12,545 nucleotides of DNA, from assembly GCA_022592445.1 (NCBI GenBank), contig JABYQR010000675.1:1-12545 (forward strand), in the 5' to 3' direction. The DNA is from Cytidiella melzeri (taxonomy: Eukaryota > Basidiomycota > Agaricomycetes > Polyporales > Irpicaceae). The first letter of the stretch is position 1, and every line of letters starts with the position of its first letter. The notes beneath the pieces are model-generated. The model searched no databases. It had not been told where the DNA came from and worked only from the letters and a program-made list of their open reading frames with translations. Shown here piece by piece: positions 1 to 7,823 of this stretch. The position numbers and the translations under genes were made by a program.

Positions 1-775
1 CGTGATTTCCTCAACTCTGTGGACCTTGACAATGCTATGAAGACCGGCGACGTTGGTAGAATGGAGTTACTCATCCCTCGTCTACTCTTCCGGTTCTGTG
101 GTGGCCCCAGCTCACACTACGCCATTGGACTGTTAGAATTACTGCAGGGCCTGCAGCACGAGTGGCCGCAAGATCTCAGGTATGTACCTTCATTGAACCC
201 TTAACGTCAAGATACTCACAGTTGCACAGATACTTTGTCATGCGCTATTGCTGGCTCGCAATCACCACAGGATGCGAGGGCCGATTTCTCGCCTTCGACA
301 TGCTACAAGAGCACAACATACGTGATATCAAGGTGAGTCATACAATTTGGGTTACTCTGCATCTCGTTCACATATCTTTCAGCATACTTTTGCTGTGCAT
401 GGTCCGTTCGCGACGTGGGATTACATCAAGAAAATCTCTGCGTCGATCCCTACTCAACGCAAGATCAAGGACCATGTCGAAGAGCAATTCAACCACTTTC
501 GACGAGAGAAATCTCACACAACGCCGGATTGGGAGGAGGATGTCGCAAACCTGCAGACTGCGTATCACGTAGGACAGGCCCATGTACACAAGCGCGGTCG
601 ACATCTTCCCTCTTGCCCACTTGACTTCACATCTCTCAGCAGCAATCCACAGAAGCTGAACCCTGCAATCAAACGCTGGCTCACAAAACATGTCACGGAA
701 AAGTCGACTGAGGAGGACATTGATGAGGACTCAGACGGAGACGTCACACAAGGCGCAGAGGTTGTAGTAATGTAG
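1..775 (+). CDS. DUF6589 domain protein, 3' part (5' end outside window)
   Basis: The gene enters the window in frame at base 1 (RDFLNSVDLDNAMK...) and ends at TAG 773-775. Three exons read as one protein: 1-179, 230-332 and 383-775. The two 50-bp introns (180-229, GTATGT...ACAG; 333-382, GTGAGT...TCAG) join in frame. The motifs GDVGRMELLIPRL, FDMLQEHNIRDIK, HTFAVHGPF and AYHVGQAHVHKRGR match what I remember of the C-terminal half of DUF6589, a family of unknown function with many copies in agaricomycetes. The protein ends in an acidic tail (STEEDIDEDSDGD). I see no catalytic motif and assign no reaction. It converges on the helicase gene, and the two open frames overlap by about 210 bp. The family call is from memory of the motifs, not from a search. 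Confidence 0.8.
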
Positions 776-2008
776 CTTTGATTCGTTAACGGATGCACAA
801 AGGCGTTGTCTGCAATGTCAAGAGTGGTATAGTTTTCTTGCAAGTTGACCGTGGGTCGCTTAAGCACTGGACGGGGGTGAGGGCGAGGCCTAACGGAAAC
901 CGAGTCTGCAGGAGGAGCCAATGCCATGAGAGAGGTATTGTTGGTTTCTTGCAGGGCCGGTTGTAACGTCTTAGATGCCTCCGCGTTTTCTTGATTGGTC
1001 GATCCTGTACAAGTCTTGCGCTTTTGTTTTGAGGGCGCGGGTTCACCGGTGGTCTTGTGCTTTCGTTTCAATGGTGCAGGCTCATCAGGTATGGGGACAG
1101 GCACGTCGAGGGTTGTCCAACTCCTAGCATTCCGTCGTCTAGTGATTTGGACAGAGTGAGAGCTGAGTGAAGGAGTGGCAGACAGACGGATGAGCTCAGA
1201 GAGAATTCCCAGTTCAAATTCAAAGTAATAGGTTGTCGGGGCTTTGATAGGTGGTTCAGCGAGTGGAGGCGAAGGCAGAGAATCCATCAGCGCGGGGAGA
1301 TCTTCTTCAGTTTCAGGACTTTTGACAATGATTTCCTCATTGATCAAGGGGTTGTACACCAGGAAAGATCCAGCAGGGAGGGCAGACTGTTGCTCTTTGA
1401 GTTCCTTCAGCAGACGGTCCTTTCTTCGCGCAGCATTTCTGCTCGCATCTGTTTCTATCTTGCGCGCAGCTGTTGCCTGGGTGCATCCCTCGTTGTTCTG
1501 GCGTTTGTCCTCCTCATGATTGGCCAGCCAAGCAGTGTCGAAGAGTGCAATTCTATCCAGAACTCTCTGTCCAAGATCTTCAGTCCAAGCCCAGTCCAGT
1601 AGAGCAATACTCAAGTCTTCCAAGGTTTTGATGTGTGCGTGATGAGCCAAAGTAGCTAGCATACGGTCAGATAGCAGGTGTTCAGGGGGATAGGAAGCGG
1701 GCTGAAATTCTGTCAGCCAGACTTTGTGGCGCCACTCCTGTAGGTCCTTGATCACCGCGCTTCTGCGATCATTCCATTGTTTTGTGCATTCGTACGAGTA
1801 AAGTTGAGGAGGAGCAGGTGGGGGCCGCGATTCAATTCTGGCAATGATTTCGAGAAGGTCCGTTTCTACCTCAGATAAGACAGCGTTGGTGGTGGCCTTC
1901 GATTTGTGCACACAATTGTCGCAGCAGGTGACAATCAGTGCTATATTGGTGTGAGATTGTCAGTGTGTGAAGTGCAGACATGAAGTACGTACTTTTGCTG
2001 CTGCAAGG
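565..2008 (-). pseudogene. RecQ-like helicase, separated C-terminal part
   Basis: This continues the helicase beyond the inserted element. Bases 2003-1993 finish the interrupted exon. A 52-bp intron (1992-1941, GTACGT...ATAG) follows, and the next exon opens with the zinc ligands CCDNC followed by VHKSK. The frame then stays open to about 565. The C-terminal region of about 450 residues has a charged stretch (ARRKDRLLKELKEQQ), a Ser/Pro-rich part, and basic clusters such as LKRKHK and SKQKRK that could be nuclear localisation signals. Without the insertion the protein would have about 1036 residues. The last ~70 codons overlap the DUF6589 exon antisense and look unlike protein, so the true stop may lie earlier or after an unseen intron. 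It has no start of its own (1911 is a GTG inside the exon) and is probably not made from its own promoter. Confidence 0.75.
2004..2008. repeat. Target site duplication CAAGG, left copy
   Basis: CAAGG directly precedes the LTR terminus TGTTG at 2009. The same five bases follow the other LTR at 3519-3523. Five bp is the usual duplication for Copia and gypsy integrases. Confidence 0.9.
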
Positions 2009-2236
2009 TGTTGTTTTCGCAGGGTTTTGGGGCGCGCACGGGAGGGGGGCTTGAAATAAGAGAACACAATGTTATACAGTAGCTATGCTAATACACGGTT
2101 TTTAAATTATTTTAGTGAAACGGATAGGACGAAAAAGGAATATCAAAACAAGTAATCCGCGCGGAATGACAAACGGCAGGCGGCGGGAACAGGCAGATAC
2201 AAACAAAAATAAGGCGGAAAACCAAAAATAACAACA
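2009..2236 (-). repeat. 3' LTR of the gag-only element
   Basis: 228 bp, same length as the other LTR and about 95% identical by manual alignment. It abuts the polypurine tract on its right side, which sets the element's orientation as - strand. Confidence 0.95.
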
Positions 2237-2245
2237 CTCCCCCTC
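2237..2245 (-). other. Polypurine tract (plus-strand primer)
   Basis: The - strand reads GAGGGGGAG immediately before the 3' LTR begins at 2236. Position and composition are those of the tract left by RNase H to prime second-strand synthesis. Confidence 0.85.
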
Positions 2246-2274
2246 AACGAGCAAAGCGTGAGAACGCGAGTTGC

Positions 2275-3123
2275 CTAGAAGGTATACTCCGGCGTGTCGG
2301 TGTGAGTGTGCGAACCAATCGTAGCGAGGGGGTCCGTAGCGACCATTGAATAAGCTGCCGGCGGAGTCGCCAAATTGGACTGAGCGGCGGGCTTGTCCTG
2401 TTCCTCACATTCGGGTCTGATGTGACCTTCCTTGCCACACTTGTGACAAGTGACTCCAGTGCGAAAACACCGTTTCTTCGGCACAACGCGAGTGGCTGCA
2501 TAAGTCTGGGCAGTGCCGCGGGACTTGCGCCGAGATTCCTCCTGCACGATACAACCAATAAGGCTGGCAGAGGTGAGATCGCCATCAGCGGCGGTGACGG
2601 AAACGAATGCGTTCCAAGATTCCAGTAACGCCGAAAGAATGCACATCGCAAGATCGTTATTGCCCAATGCGGTAGCGGTTCCCTGAACCGTATTATATTC
2701 AATCCAGAGACGCTTAATGTCTCCGATTTTCACCATGAGATCCTCCGTCTTGTCGATGCGGTAACTAAAAAGTTTTTGTTGGATAACGACGCGGGCAACA
2801 CTGCCCTGAGTGGCAAAAACGTTGGCCAAGGCATCAAAAGCCTCCTTCGAAGTTTCGGCAGCCATCACATGCATCATCATATCATTATTGATGCGGAGAC
2901 GGATCGTGGTAAGCGCCTTCTGATCTTTGGCTTCCCATTCGCTGGTATCTCCTTGCCTTGGCTTCTCCACAATTCCGCTGACATGACCCCAAAGGTCCAA
3001 TTCCCGGATAATGTCGCTAAGCTGGATTCGCCACGTGAGATAGTTTTCCGGTCCGGCGAGAGGAGTGATCCGATACGCAGATGATGTCGAAGTAGGGACA
3101 GGGGTGGCAACTTCTTCAGCCAT
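2275..3123 (-). CDS. gag: Copia-type Gag (UBN2/DUF4219-like) with CCHC zinc knuckle
   Basis: An intact 282-residue ORF from ATG 3123. The N-terminus has the pattern of Copia Gag: PLAGPENYLTWRIQLSDII at ~21-39, then helical capsid segments (FDALANVF, FSYRIDKTEDLMVKIGDIKRLW, LLESWNAFV) as in the UBN2/Retrotran_gag_2 families. A single zinc knuckle C226-x2-C229-x4-H234-x4-C239 follows, which in Gag binds the packaged RNA. A short Ala/Pro/Thr tail ends 38 bp before the 3' LTR. In autonomous Copia elements Gag continues into protease and Pol; here nothing follows. The protein would build virus-like particles in the cytoplasm. The open frame despite LTR divergence hints that Gag may have stayed under selection. 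Confidence 0.92.
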   Translation of the reverse strand: MAEEVATPVPTSTSSAYRITPLAGPENYLTWRIQLSDIIRELDLWGHVSGIVEKPRQGDTSEWEAKDQKALTTIRLRINNDMMMHVMAAETSKEAFDALANVFATQGSVARVVIQQKLFSYRIDKTEDLMVKIGDIKRLWIEYNTVQGTATALGNNDLAMCILSALLESWNAFVSVTAADGDLTSASLIGCIVQEESRRKSRGTAQTYAATRVVPKKRCFRTGVTCHKCGKEGHIRPECEEQDKPAAQSNLATPPAAYSMVATDPLATIGSHTHTDTPEYTF

Positions 3124-3157
3124 AATGAAAATGAATAAAATTTAATATCGATAAGGT

Positions 3158-3240
3158 GGCCTAAGAGCGTATCGCTGACGTAATGTTGCCCAAAAAAGAG
3201 ATGGTTCGGCCTAAGGGCGCAATGCCGAGCTAATGTCGCC
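3158..3240 (-). repeat. Imperfect 33-bp direct repeat in the retrotransposon leader
   Basis: Bases 3158-3190 (GGCCTAAGAGCG...GTTGCC) and 3208-3240 (GGCCTAAGGGCG...GTCGCC) align over 33 bp with no gap, 17 bp apart, between the primer-binding site and the gag start. The place suits an RNA packaging or dimerisation signal; that role is inferred. Confidence 0.7.
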
Positions 3241-3272
3241 GCGAGATGAAGATCGAGAGGGTGTGCACCTAG

Positions 3273-3290
3273 AGCGCGGGGCTCATAACC
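3273..3290 (-). other. Primer-binding site complementary to initiator tRNA-Met anticodon arm
   Basis: Directly inside the 5' LTR, the + strand reads AGCGCGGGGCTCATAACC. Its last 12 bases, GGGCTCATAACC, equal the 5' side and loop of the initiator tRNA-Met anticodon arm (CAT anticodon), and the flanking AGCGCG resembles the D-arm end of that tRNA. Copia of Drosophila is known to be primed by a cleaved half of initiator tRNA-Met, and this site fits that mode rather than priming by the tRNA 3' end. Confidence 0.8.
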
Positions 3291-3518
3291 TGTTGTTTTT
3301 GCAGGGTTTTGGAGCGCGCACGGGAGGGGGGCTCGAAATAAGAGAACACAATGTTATACAGTAGCTATGCTAATACACGGTTTTTATATTATTTTAGTGA
3401 AACGGATAGGACGAAAAAGGAACATTGAAACGAGTAATCCGCGCGGAATGACAAACGGCGGGCGGTGGGAACAGGCGGATACAAACAAAAATAAGGCGGA
3501 AAACCAAAAATAACAGCA
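3291..3518 (-). repeat. 5' LTR of the gag-only element
   Basis: 228 bp, TG...CA ends. It matches the copy at 2009-2236 along its whole length with no indel and about 12 substitutions by eye. It directly follows the helicase codons for ...YYHNP and contains the stop that now ends the truncated helicase frame. Confidence 0.95.
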
Positions 3519-3523
3519 CAAGG
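3519..3523. repeat. Target site duplication CAAGG, right copy
   Basis: CAAGG directly follows the LTR end ...AACAGCA at 3518 and equals 2004-2008. On the - strand these bases are the helicase codons CCT TG. Confidence 0.9.
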
Positions 3524-5415
3524 ATTGTGGTAATATGCATTTGAGACAGAGCGACGGCAGTCCTCTGTCACTGCCATCTCTCTCATACTTGCCTCAATTT
3601 TTTTGCGATACTCATGCTCGTCGTTGTCGTTGTCTTGAGCAGCGTTCTCCTTGTGGTCCCCGGGGAAAGGTCCATCAGCATTGGCTGATTCTTCATCAGC
3701 AAAAGCCTCATGGTCTTCTTTGTCTTCTTCATCAAGGGTCCGTTCTACGGGTTCCTGATCCTCGAGTTCCTGTTCCTGAGCATCTTCTTCTTCTAGAATG
3801 TCTGATGCTACTTCTTTGTCTGCGTTGAGAGAGTTTGCGCTGCAGGCAACCTTGCGTTTGCGCACCTTCTGGAATACTGAAGGTTCAACAAGAAGTATTA
3901 CAAGCGCAGGCTTTCCATCACGTCCAGCTCTACCACCATGCTGAGTGAATTTTGTGAGGGTTTTGGTGATCATGTACTGGACCACTCGGCAAATATCCCC
4001 CAGATCCATTCCCTATGCAGATATAGGGCGATTAGCACATTCTTCCTTGATTGCATGTGTACGTACCATGCCTGCCACCTCGGTGGCAAATAATATGACA
4101 ATATCTCCCCTTGGGAAGCGTCTCATAATCTTGTGCTTAGCTGGGTTAGATTTTGTGGCCCATATAGAGCAGATCTGTTGGCAATAGGGCAATTCTGGGG
4201 GAAGCTTGTTCCTGACATACTGACCGGCTCTTCGTGCAACGTCTAGACTGTTGAAGAATACCATAGTGCGGATGAGATCCTTTCCTTCAGATGCCTCATT
4301 GACAAGGAAATCCAGAGCAGCAAAATCATTCTCACCACCAACCATACGGCACACAACAGTTGTCAAGTTTGGGCAATCGTTTCCAACATTCAGAATAAAT
4401 GAATTATCGCATGAGAATGAAAGTGTATCGACGAGGGAGGATATCATGGTAGGGGTAAGTGTGGCAGATGCGGCGAAAATAGGTTTGCCAGGGAGGTAAG
4501 AGCAAGCCTTGCCAATCTCGCTGAAAGCTGTGCAGAATATGTCTTTCCACTCGAGGATGCAGTGGGCTTCGTCAATGACTGTCCCCGCAATAAACTTCGT
4601 CCAATTAGCATCACGCAGCATCTTTGAGAACACTGCATGGCTGAATGCCATCTCAGGTGACGTGAGGATCACGTGAAACTCGTGGTCCTGCAGTTTCTAA
4701 GACAAACAGACGAGTATGTGAGTAATATTGGCACTGGCACATGAGGCAAATACCTTATGTAACATTTTATCTTTTTCCCACTGGTCTCCATTCACCGCGA
4801 GCGCGGGAAGTCCCATGGTGTTGCAACAAGCCGCCTACACATATAGTGAGTTTTTTGAGAATAAGGAGTGGGACAGGGATGCTGGGAATCACATACCATA
4901 TCGTACTGAAGCTCATTTAGAGGGGATAAAACAATCAACTTTGACTTTTGTGAGGTATCTGCAAGTAAGCTCTGCAGAAATGCCAGGGTTTTGCCCGAGC
5001 CGGTCAAGGACACCAATATCACGTCCATGCCAAGTAGAAAGGCCTCACCGGGGTCTATCTGATACCATCTCGAACTCTTTCCACCACATCGGCTCTCCGT
5101 CTCAACCCTCATAGTCTCTCGCACAGCCGCTGATGAAAACAATCTCTCCAAATCTTCGGCCGCCTCCTTCCGCACCCTGTCAAAGTTTTGATAACTCTGC
5201 ACGTGCATCTTGATCCGTGGCGCGAGCGGCTGCATACGCGTGAGCAGAGCAGAGTCGGACTCAAGGAGTGCATCAAATGGATGTCTGTGGGGAGGGAGAG
5301 AGGCAGCTAGAAGGCCTTGAGCCACCGCAGGCAGGTCTTGAGAGTCAGCTAATGTACCACCAGCGTTGAGAGGTATAGGAGGAAAAGAATTGTCGTATTC
5401 ATCCTCGGAGTCCAT
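3519..5415 (-). CDS. RecQ-like DEAH-box ATP-dependent helicase, motor part (split gene)
   Basis: Start ATG is at 5415. Exons 5415-4897, 4834-4754, 4696-4067 and 4012-3519 join in frame across short GT-AG introns. The motor motifs come in order: a Q-motif-like RWYQ (residue ~119), Walker A TGSGKT (138-143), motif Ia VLSPLNEL, motif II VIDEAH (DEAH 242-245), motif III SAT (277-279), motif V EVAGMGMD spanning the last intron, and motif VI QHGGRAGRDG (434-443). An acidic E/D-rich insert follows, then CRRSVSNAYYHNP, the start of the RecQ-type zinc module. RecQ helicases are 3'-5' DNA unwinding enzymes of nuclear recombination and repair; this divergent fungal type is often multicopy. Translation now runs into the retrotransposon LTR and stops near 3389, so the product would keep its motor but lose the zinc module and C-terminus. 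Confidence 0.85.
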
Positions 5416-5700
5416 AATTTAGTGGCTTGATGGTTTCAAGTGAGTGGAAGATGACGGGAACGAGTGAGACTTAACAAACGAGAGAGGGTGCGATGATGCA
5501 ATGCACGACACGTGTCATGGATGGCCTGACTAGCCCTTAATTTTCGCAATTTACTTCTTGTTTTTATCTGTAAAACTCCGGGCTACAACCTAGTTTCAAT
5601 TCTCTCTGCACAAACTTCTTTGCACGTCTATTAAGCGCCCGTATCACGTGGCTTAGACGCTCCACACGGTCACATTACTTGCTACTACGTCACACTGGCA
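5416..5700 (-). promoter_or_regulatory. Upstream region of the helicase gene with E-box palindromes
   Basis: No credible ORF here. It contains the 10-bp palindrome GACACGTGTC (5507-5516), with a CACGTG E-box core, and a second CACGTG at 5645-5650. Such sites bind bHLH factors in fungi; use here is inferred from position only. No clear TATA box is seen upstream of the ATG on the - strand. Confidence 0.35.
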
Positions 5701-6260
5701 TGTGACTTAGCTTAAGTAAGACCACATGGCTACAGACACATGGCTCAGCCCATAGCTAGGATTTGATGTCATATATGACGTCCACATGGACTCCTTTTGT
5801 TCTTTCCTTATTGTTCTCTTTATGGAAGGATGTTCTCACAGGTGTGGGAATGGAATACAATAGTTGGTCTCATTTTAGATAGATTCTCTCACGGGTAGAG
5901 TTCTTGGCAAGGTGTAGACAATAGCTATTGTTCTCCTTTAGGTAGTTCTTTTGTTCTTTGTTCACACGGCTTCTTGCAAAGCCTGCCCTCAACATGGTCT
6001 GTGCGCAGGTCCCTGAAGTCTATATAAGCATCTGCATGTACGCTCCTAGCCCCCATCTCGACCTCTTGGTCTTTACTGGGCTAGGTAAGCCACTCCCTCC
6101 TGTACTACATAGCTAGTAGTATTCAATGCTAACTTGGTCTTTACTGGGCTAGATAACTTGTATAAAGTCTGATAGCTGGTGAGAGCACTGTGCTACACGC
6201 CTGCCACCACCTCCTCGTCAATATCCACTTCGTGTCCCTGTCTGTCACGTCGAGCCTTGT
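5701..6260 (+). repeat. Probable LTR remnant with TATA box
   Basis: A gene-free stretch with the layout of a fungal LTR. It has a possible TG start (TGTGACTTAG at 5701), upstream short repeats (CACATGG at 5723, 5737 and 5783) and palindromes (GTCATATATGAC at 5768-5779, GTCCACATGGAC at 5780-5791). A strong TATA box, TATATAAG (6021-6028), is followed by a C/T-rich start zone and a 20-bp direct repeat. I found no convincing CA end, target duplication or second copy, so the borders are arbitrary. Confidence 0.35.
6065..6152 (+). repeat. 20-bp direct repeat, two copies
   Basis: CTTGGTCTTTACTGGGCTAG occurs at 6065-6084 and again, identical, at 6133-6152, 37-124 bp downstream of the TATA box at 6021. 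It lies in what would be the R/U5 part if this is an LTR. Confidence 0.8.
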
Positions 6261-6945
6261 CTCCGTGTCAACGCGTACGAGTTAATCTAGACGCCCATAG
6301 ATTGAAGAGCTCATCTTTCAAGAATTCGTGCCACATGGGGTATGATCACTGGGTACAGAGTAGTATAATAGACAGCAGAATATGTTAAGAATGTTTCAAA
6401 TAAGATTCAACAAAAGCTCACATATTGCACGGCTGCTTACTCGATGTGTTTATCAAACAATCTTTACATTTACGCTGCTATGTTATTGAATCCCACTGCA
6501 TTGTGTAATCTTTGCGTGTCCATCAGGTATTCTTTAATATTTAATTGAGTGTTAATGTTCCGGTTATGCAATGATTACACATATTGATTCGTGTAATCCA
6601 CTGCATATAAGGGCTCAGAATACGCAAACCTAGACGCCTAATTGCCGGTTTAACCGGAAGGCAGCGTGTTACATTCCATAAAAATCCGGTTTTGACACGT
6701 TGTGTGCATCAACGCGTGTTCTCCGTATTCAGTCGCAGTTTATGCAATACCAGCGCCCGTGACGGAAGGTCACTGACACTGATTATGCAAAGTTACATTG
6801 TGACATTGTGATTCGTGACGTCTTGCGGCGATCATTTTTTTTTTTTGGTAAACGGGAGGTGGGCAGTCCGCATTACGGTCACCTCGAAGTGCTTAGGCGC
6901 GTTGTTTCGCACTCTCGTCACTTCTAACAACTATCTCTGCCCTCG
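6261..6945. other. Gene-free A/T-rich stretch with short inverted repeats
   Basis: No ORF with protein-like content. Visible structure: GTGTAATC at 6503-6510 and 6591-6598, with its reverse complement GATTACAC at 6573-6580. The last two form an 8-bp stem with a 10-base loop. There is also a near-palindrome CCGGTT-T-AACCGG near 6645-6660, a GTGAC-GGAAG-GTCAC hairpin near 6759-6773, and a poly(T) run near 6835. A TATA-like GCATATAAGG near 6603 precedes the broken WD40-like gene. The stretch may be old transposon debris or an upstream region. Confidence 0.5.
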
Positions 6946-6949
6946 ATTT

Positions 6950-7823
6950 GCATGCGTACGCTGATTCTCGGATTCAGGACTCCTCATACCTCCAAATCCA
7001 GCACCCCGGGGGTCTGCGCCAAGATTACCGCCAGCATCTTCGAGCGAGTTGTAGGGGAAGTTTCTACTTGAGCAGCTCATGTCTGGGTGAGTACTCCCTC
7101 TATGCACATTGCATGCAATACGCCCAGTGGATGTCAGCTCCGTAGGCTCAGGAAGACCATCTCCGACGAGAACCTCATGGATCAGCTCACAAGGGGGCAA
7201 GGGTCCCTTCCGCCTCCTGCCCAATCTGTGACCGTCCAATTTGACCGTTATGCTCCTCAGGAGGACCTTACTCAGATTGCCGAACCAACCAGGTCGCGAC
7301 CCCTGCCACCACAATCCGCTCAGCAGGGCGCGTCTTTGCTTCGCGCGTTGCCTCCCAAGCCACTCGTGCAGGCTCGTCAGCAGCAACGGTCTGCGGAATC
7401 GCCGACACCATTGGAGCTACTCACTGGGTAGCGTACGGAATGTCGAAAGGTACGCAAGCTACACCGATCTGAGTTGTGACATGCTAGAACGGGAATTGTA
7501 CGTCTTGTCAGGGTTATCTCGCGCTCGAGCGGTGATTGTACCCTACTCCAGCTGCCACCGCTATTCCCGACCTCCGTCACCTCTCTGTGCCCTCTGTAAG
7601 TAATGTGTTAGGTCAAATGCTACTGACATCGTTTGTTCGGCCTATCATTGCCTTCGACTTTGACGTGCCTCGTTCAGCACTCGCCACGATTTCTGAGGAT
7701 TCCACTTTGACGACGTGGAACATCCACGATAAGCTCTCTCTGGTCCAACTGCATCTGTGGAGATGATATGCCCACTTCTTTGGCTTTCGTCGACAACGGT
7801 GTGGTGATCGGCCGCAAGAACGG
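6950..7823 (+). pseudogene. Broken WD40-repeat-like gene, 5' fragment
   Basis: Protein-like segments lie in changing frames. A Pro/Gln-rich part (LRKTISDENLMDQLTRGQG..., 7146-7428) ends at a stop. A later part (about 7627-7763) reads SFVRPIIAFDFDVPRSALAT and STLTTWNIHDKLSLVQLHLW, like one WD40 blade with its central Trp (TTWNIHD). A one-base frameshift near 7760 creates a TGA at 7764-7766; in the shifted frame the text goes on as DDMPTSLAFVDNGVVIGRKNG up to 7823. After that nothing resembles the blade. WD40 proteins are scaffolds; the specific family is not recognised. It could be a real gene with unresolved introns, but the frameshift and abrupt end favour a truncated copy. Confidence 0.5.

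Larger units (their letters stand above)
2009..3518 (-). mobile_element. Non-autonomous gag-only Copia-type LTR retrotransposon (TR-GAG-like)
   Basis: This complete 1510-bp element has two 228-bp LTRs starting TGTTG and ending CA, flanked by the 5-bp direct repeat CAAGG. The - strand order is 5' LTR (3518-3291), primer-binding site, leader with a repeated 33-mer, gag (3123-2275), polypurine tract, 3' LTR (2236-2009). The internal part is only 1054 bp and encodes Gag alone, with no protease, integrase, reverse transcriptase or RNase H. It must therefore be moved by enzymes of another Copia element. It lies in exon 4 of a helicase gene in the same orientation as that gene. Confidence 0.95.

Noticed and set aside
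162..572. 136-codon ORF on the + strand
   Set aside because: It reads through both introns of the DUF6589 gene in the wrong frame.
565..1911. Independent 448-residue gene starting at 1911
   Set aside because: The apparent start is a GTG inside the helicase exon, and the residues just before it are the zinc ligands CCDNC in the same frame. It is the helicase C-terminus.
2244..2702. 152-codon - strand ORF inside gag
   Set aside because: An alternative frame of the clear Gag coding region, without motifs.
3271..3290. Fragment of a tRNA-Met gene
   Set aside because: Only the anticodon-arm part matches, with no acceptor stem or T arm, and it abuts the LTR. It is a primer-binding site.
5701..6425. 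Complete LTR or full element with matching ends
   Set aside because: I tried TG starts at 5701 and 5767 against CA ends up to 6425 and found no matching 5-bp target duplication, so only a remnant is claimed.
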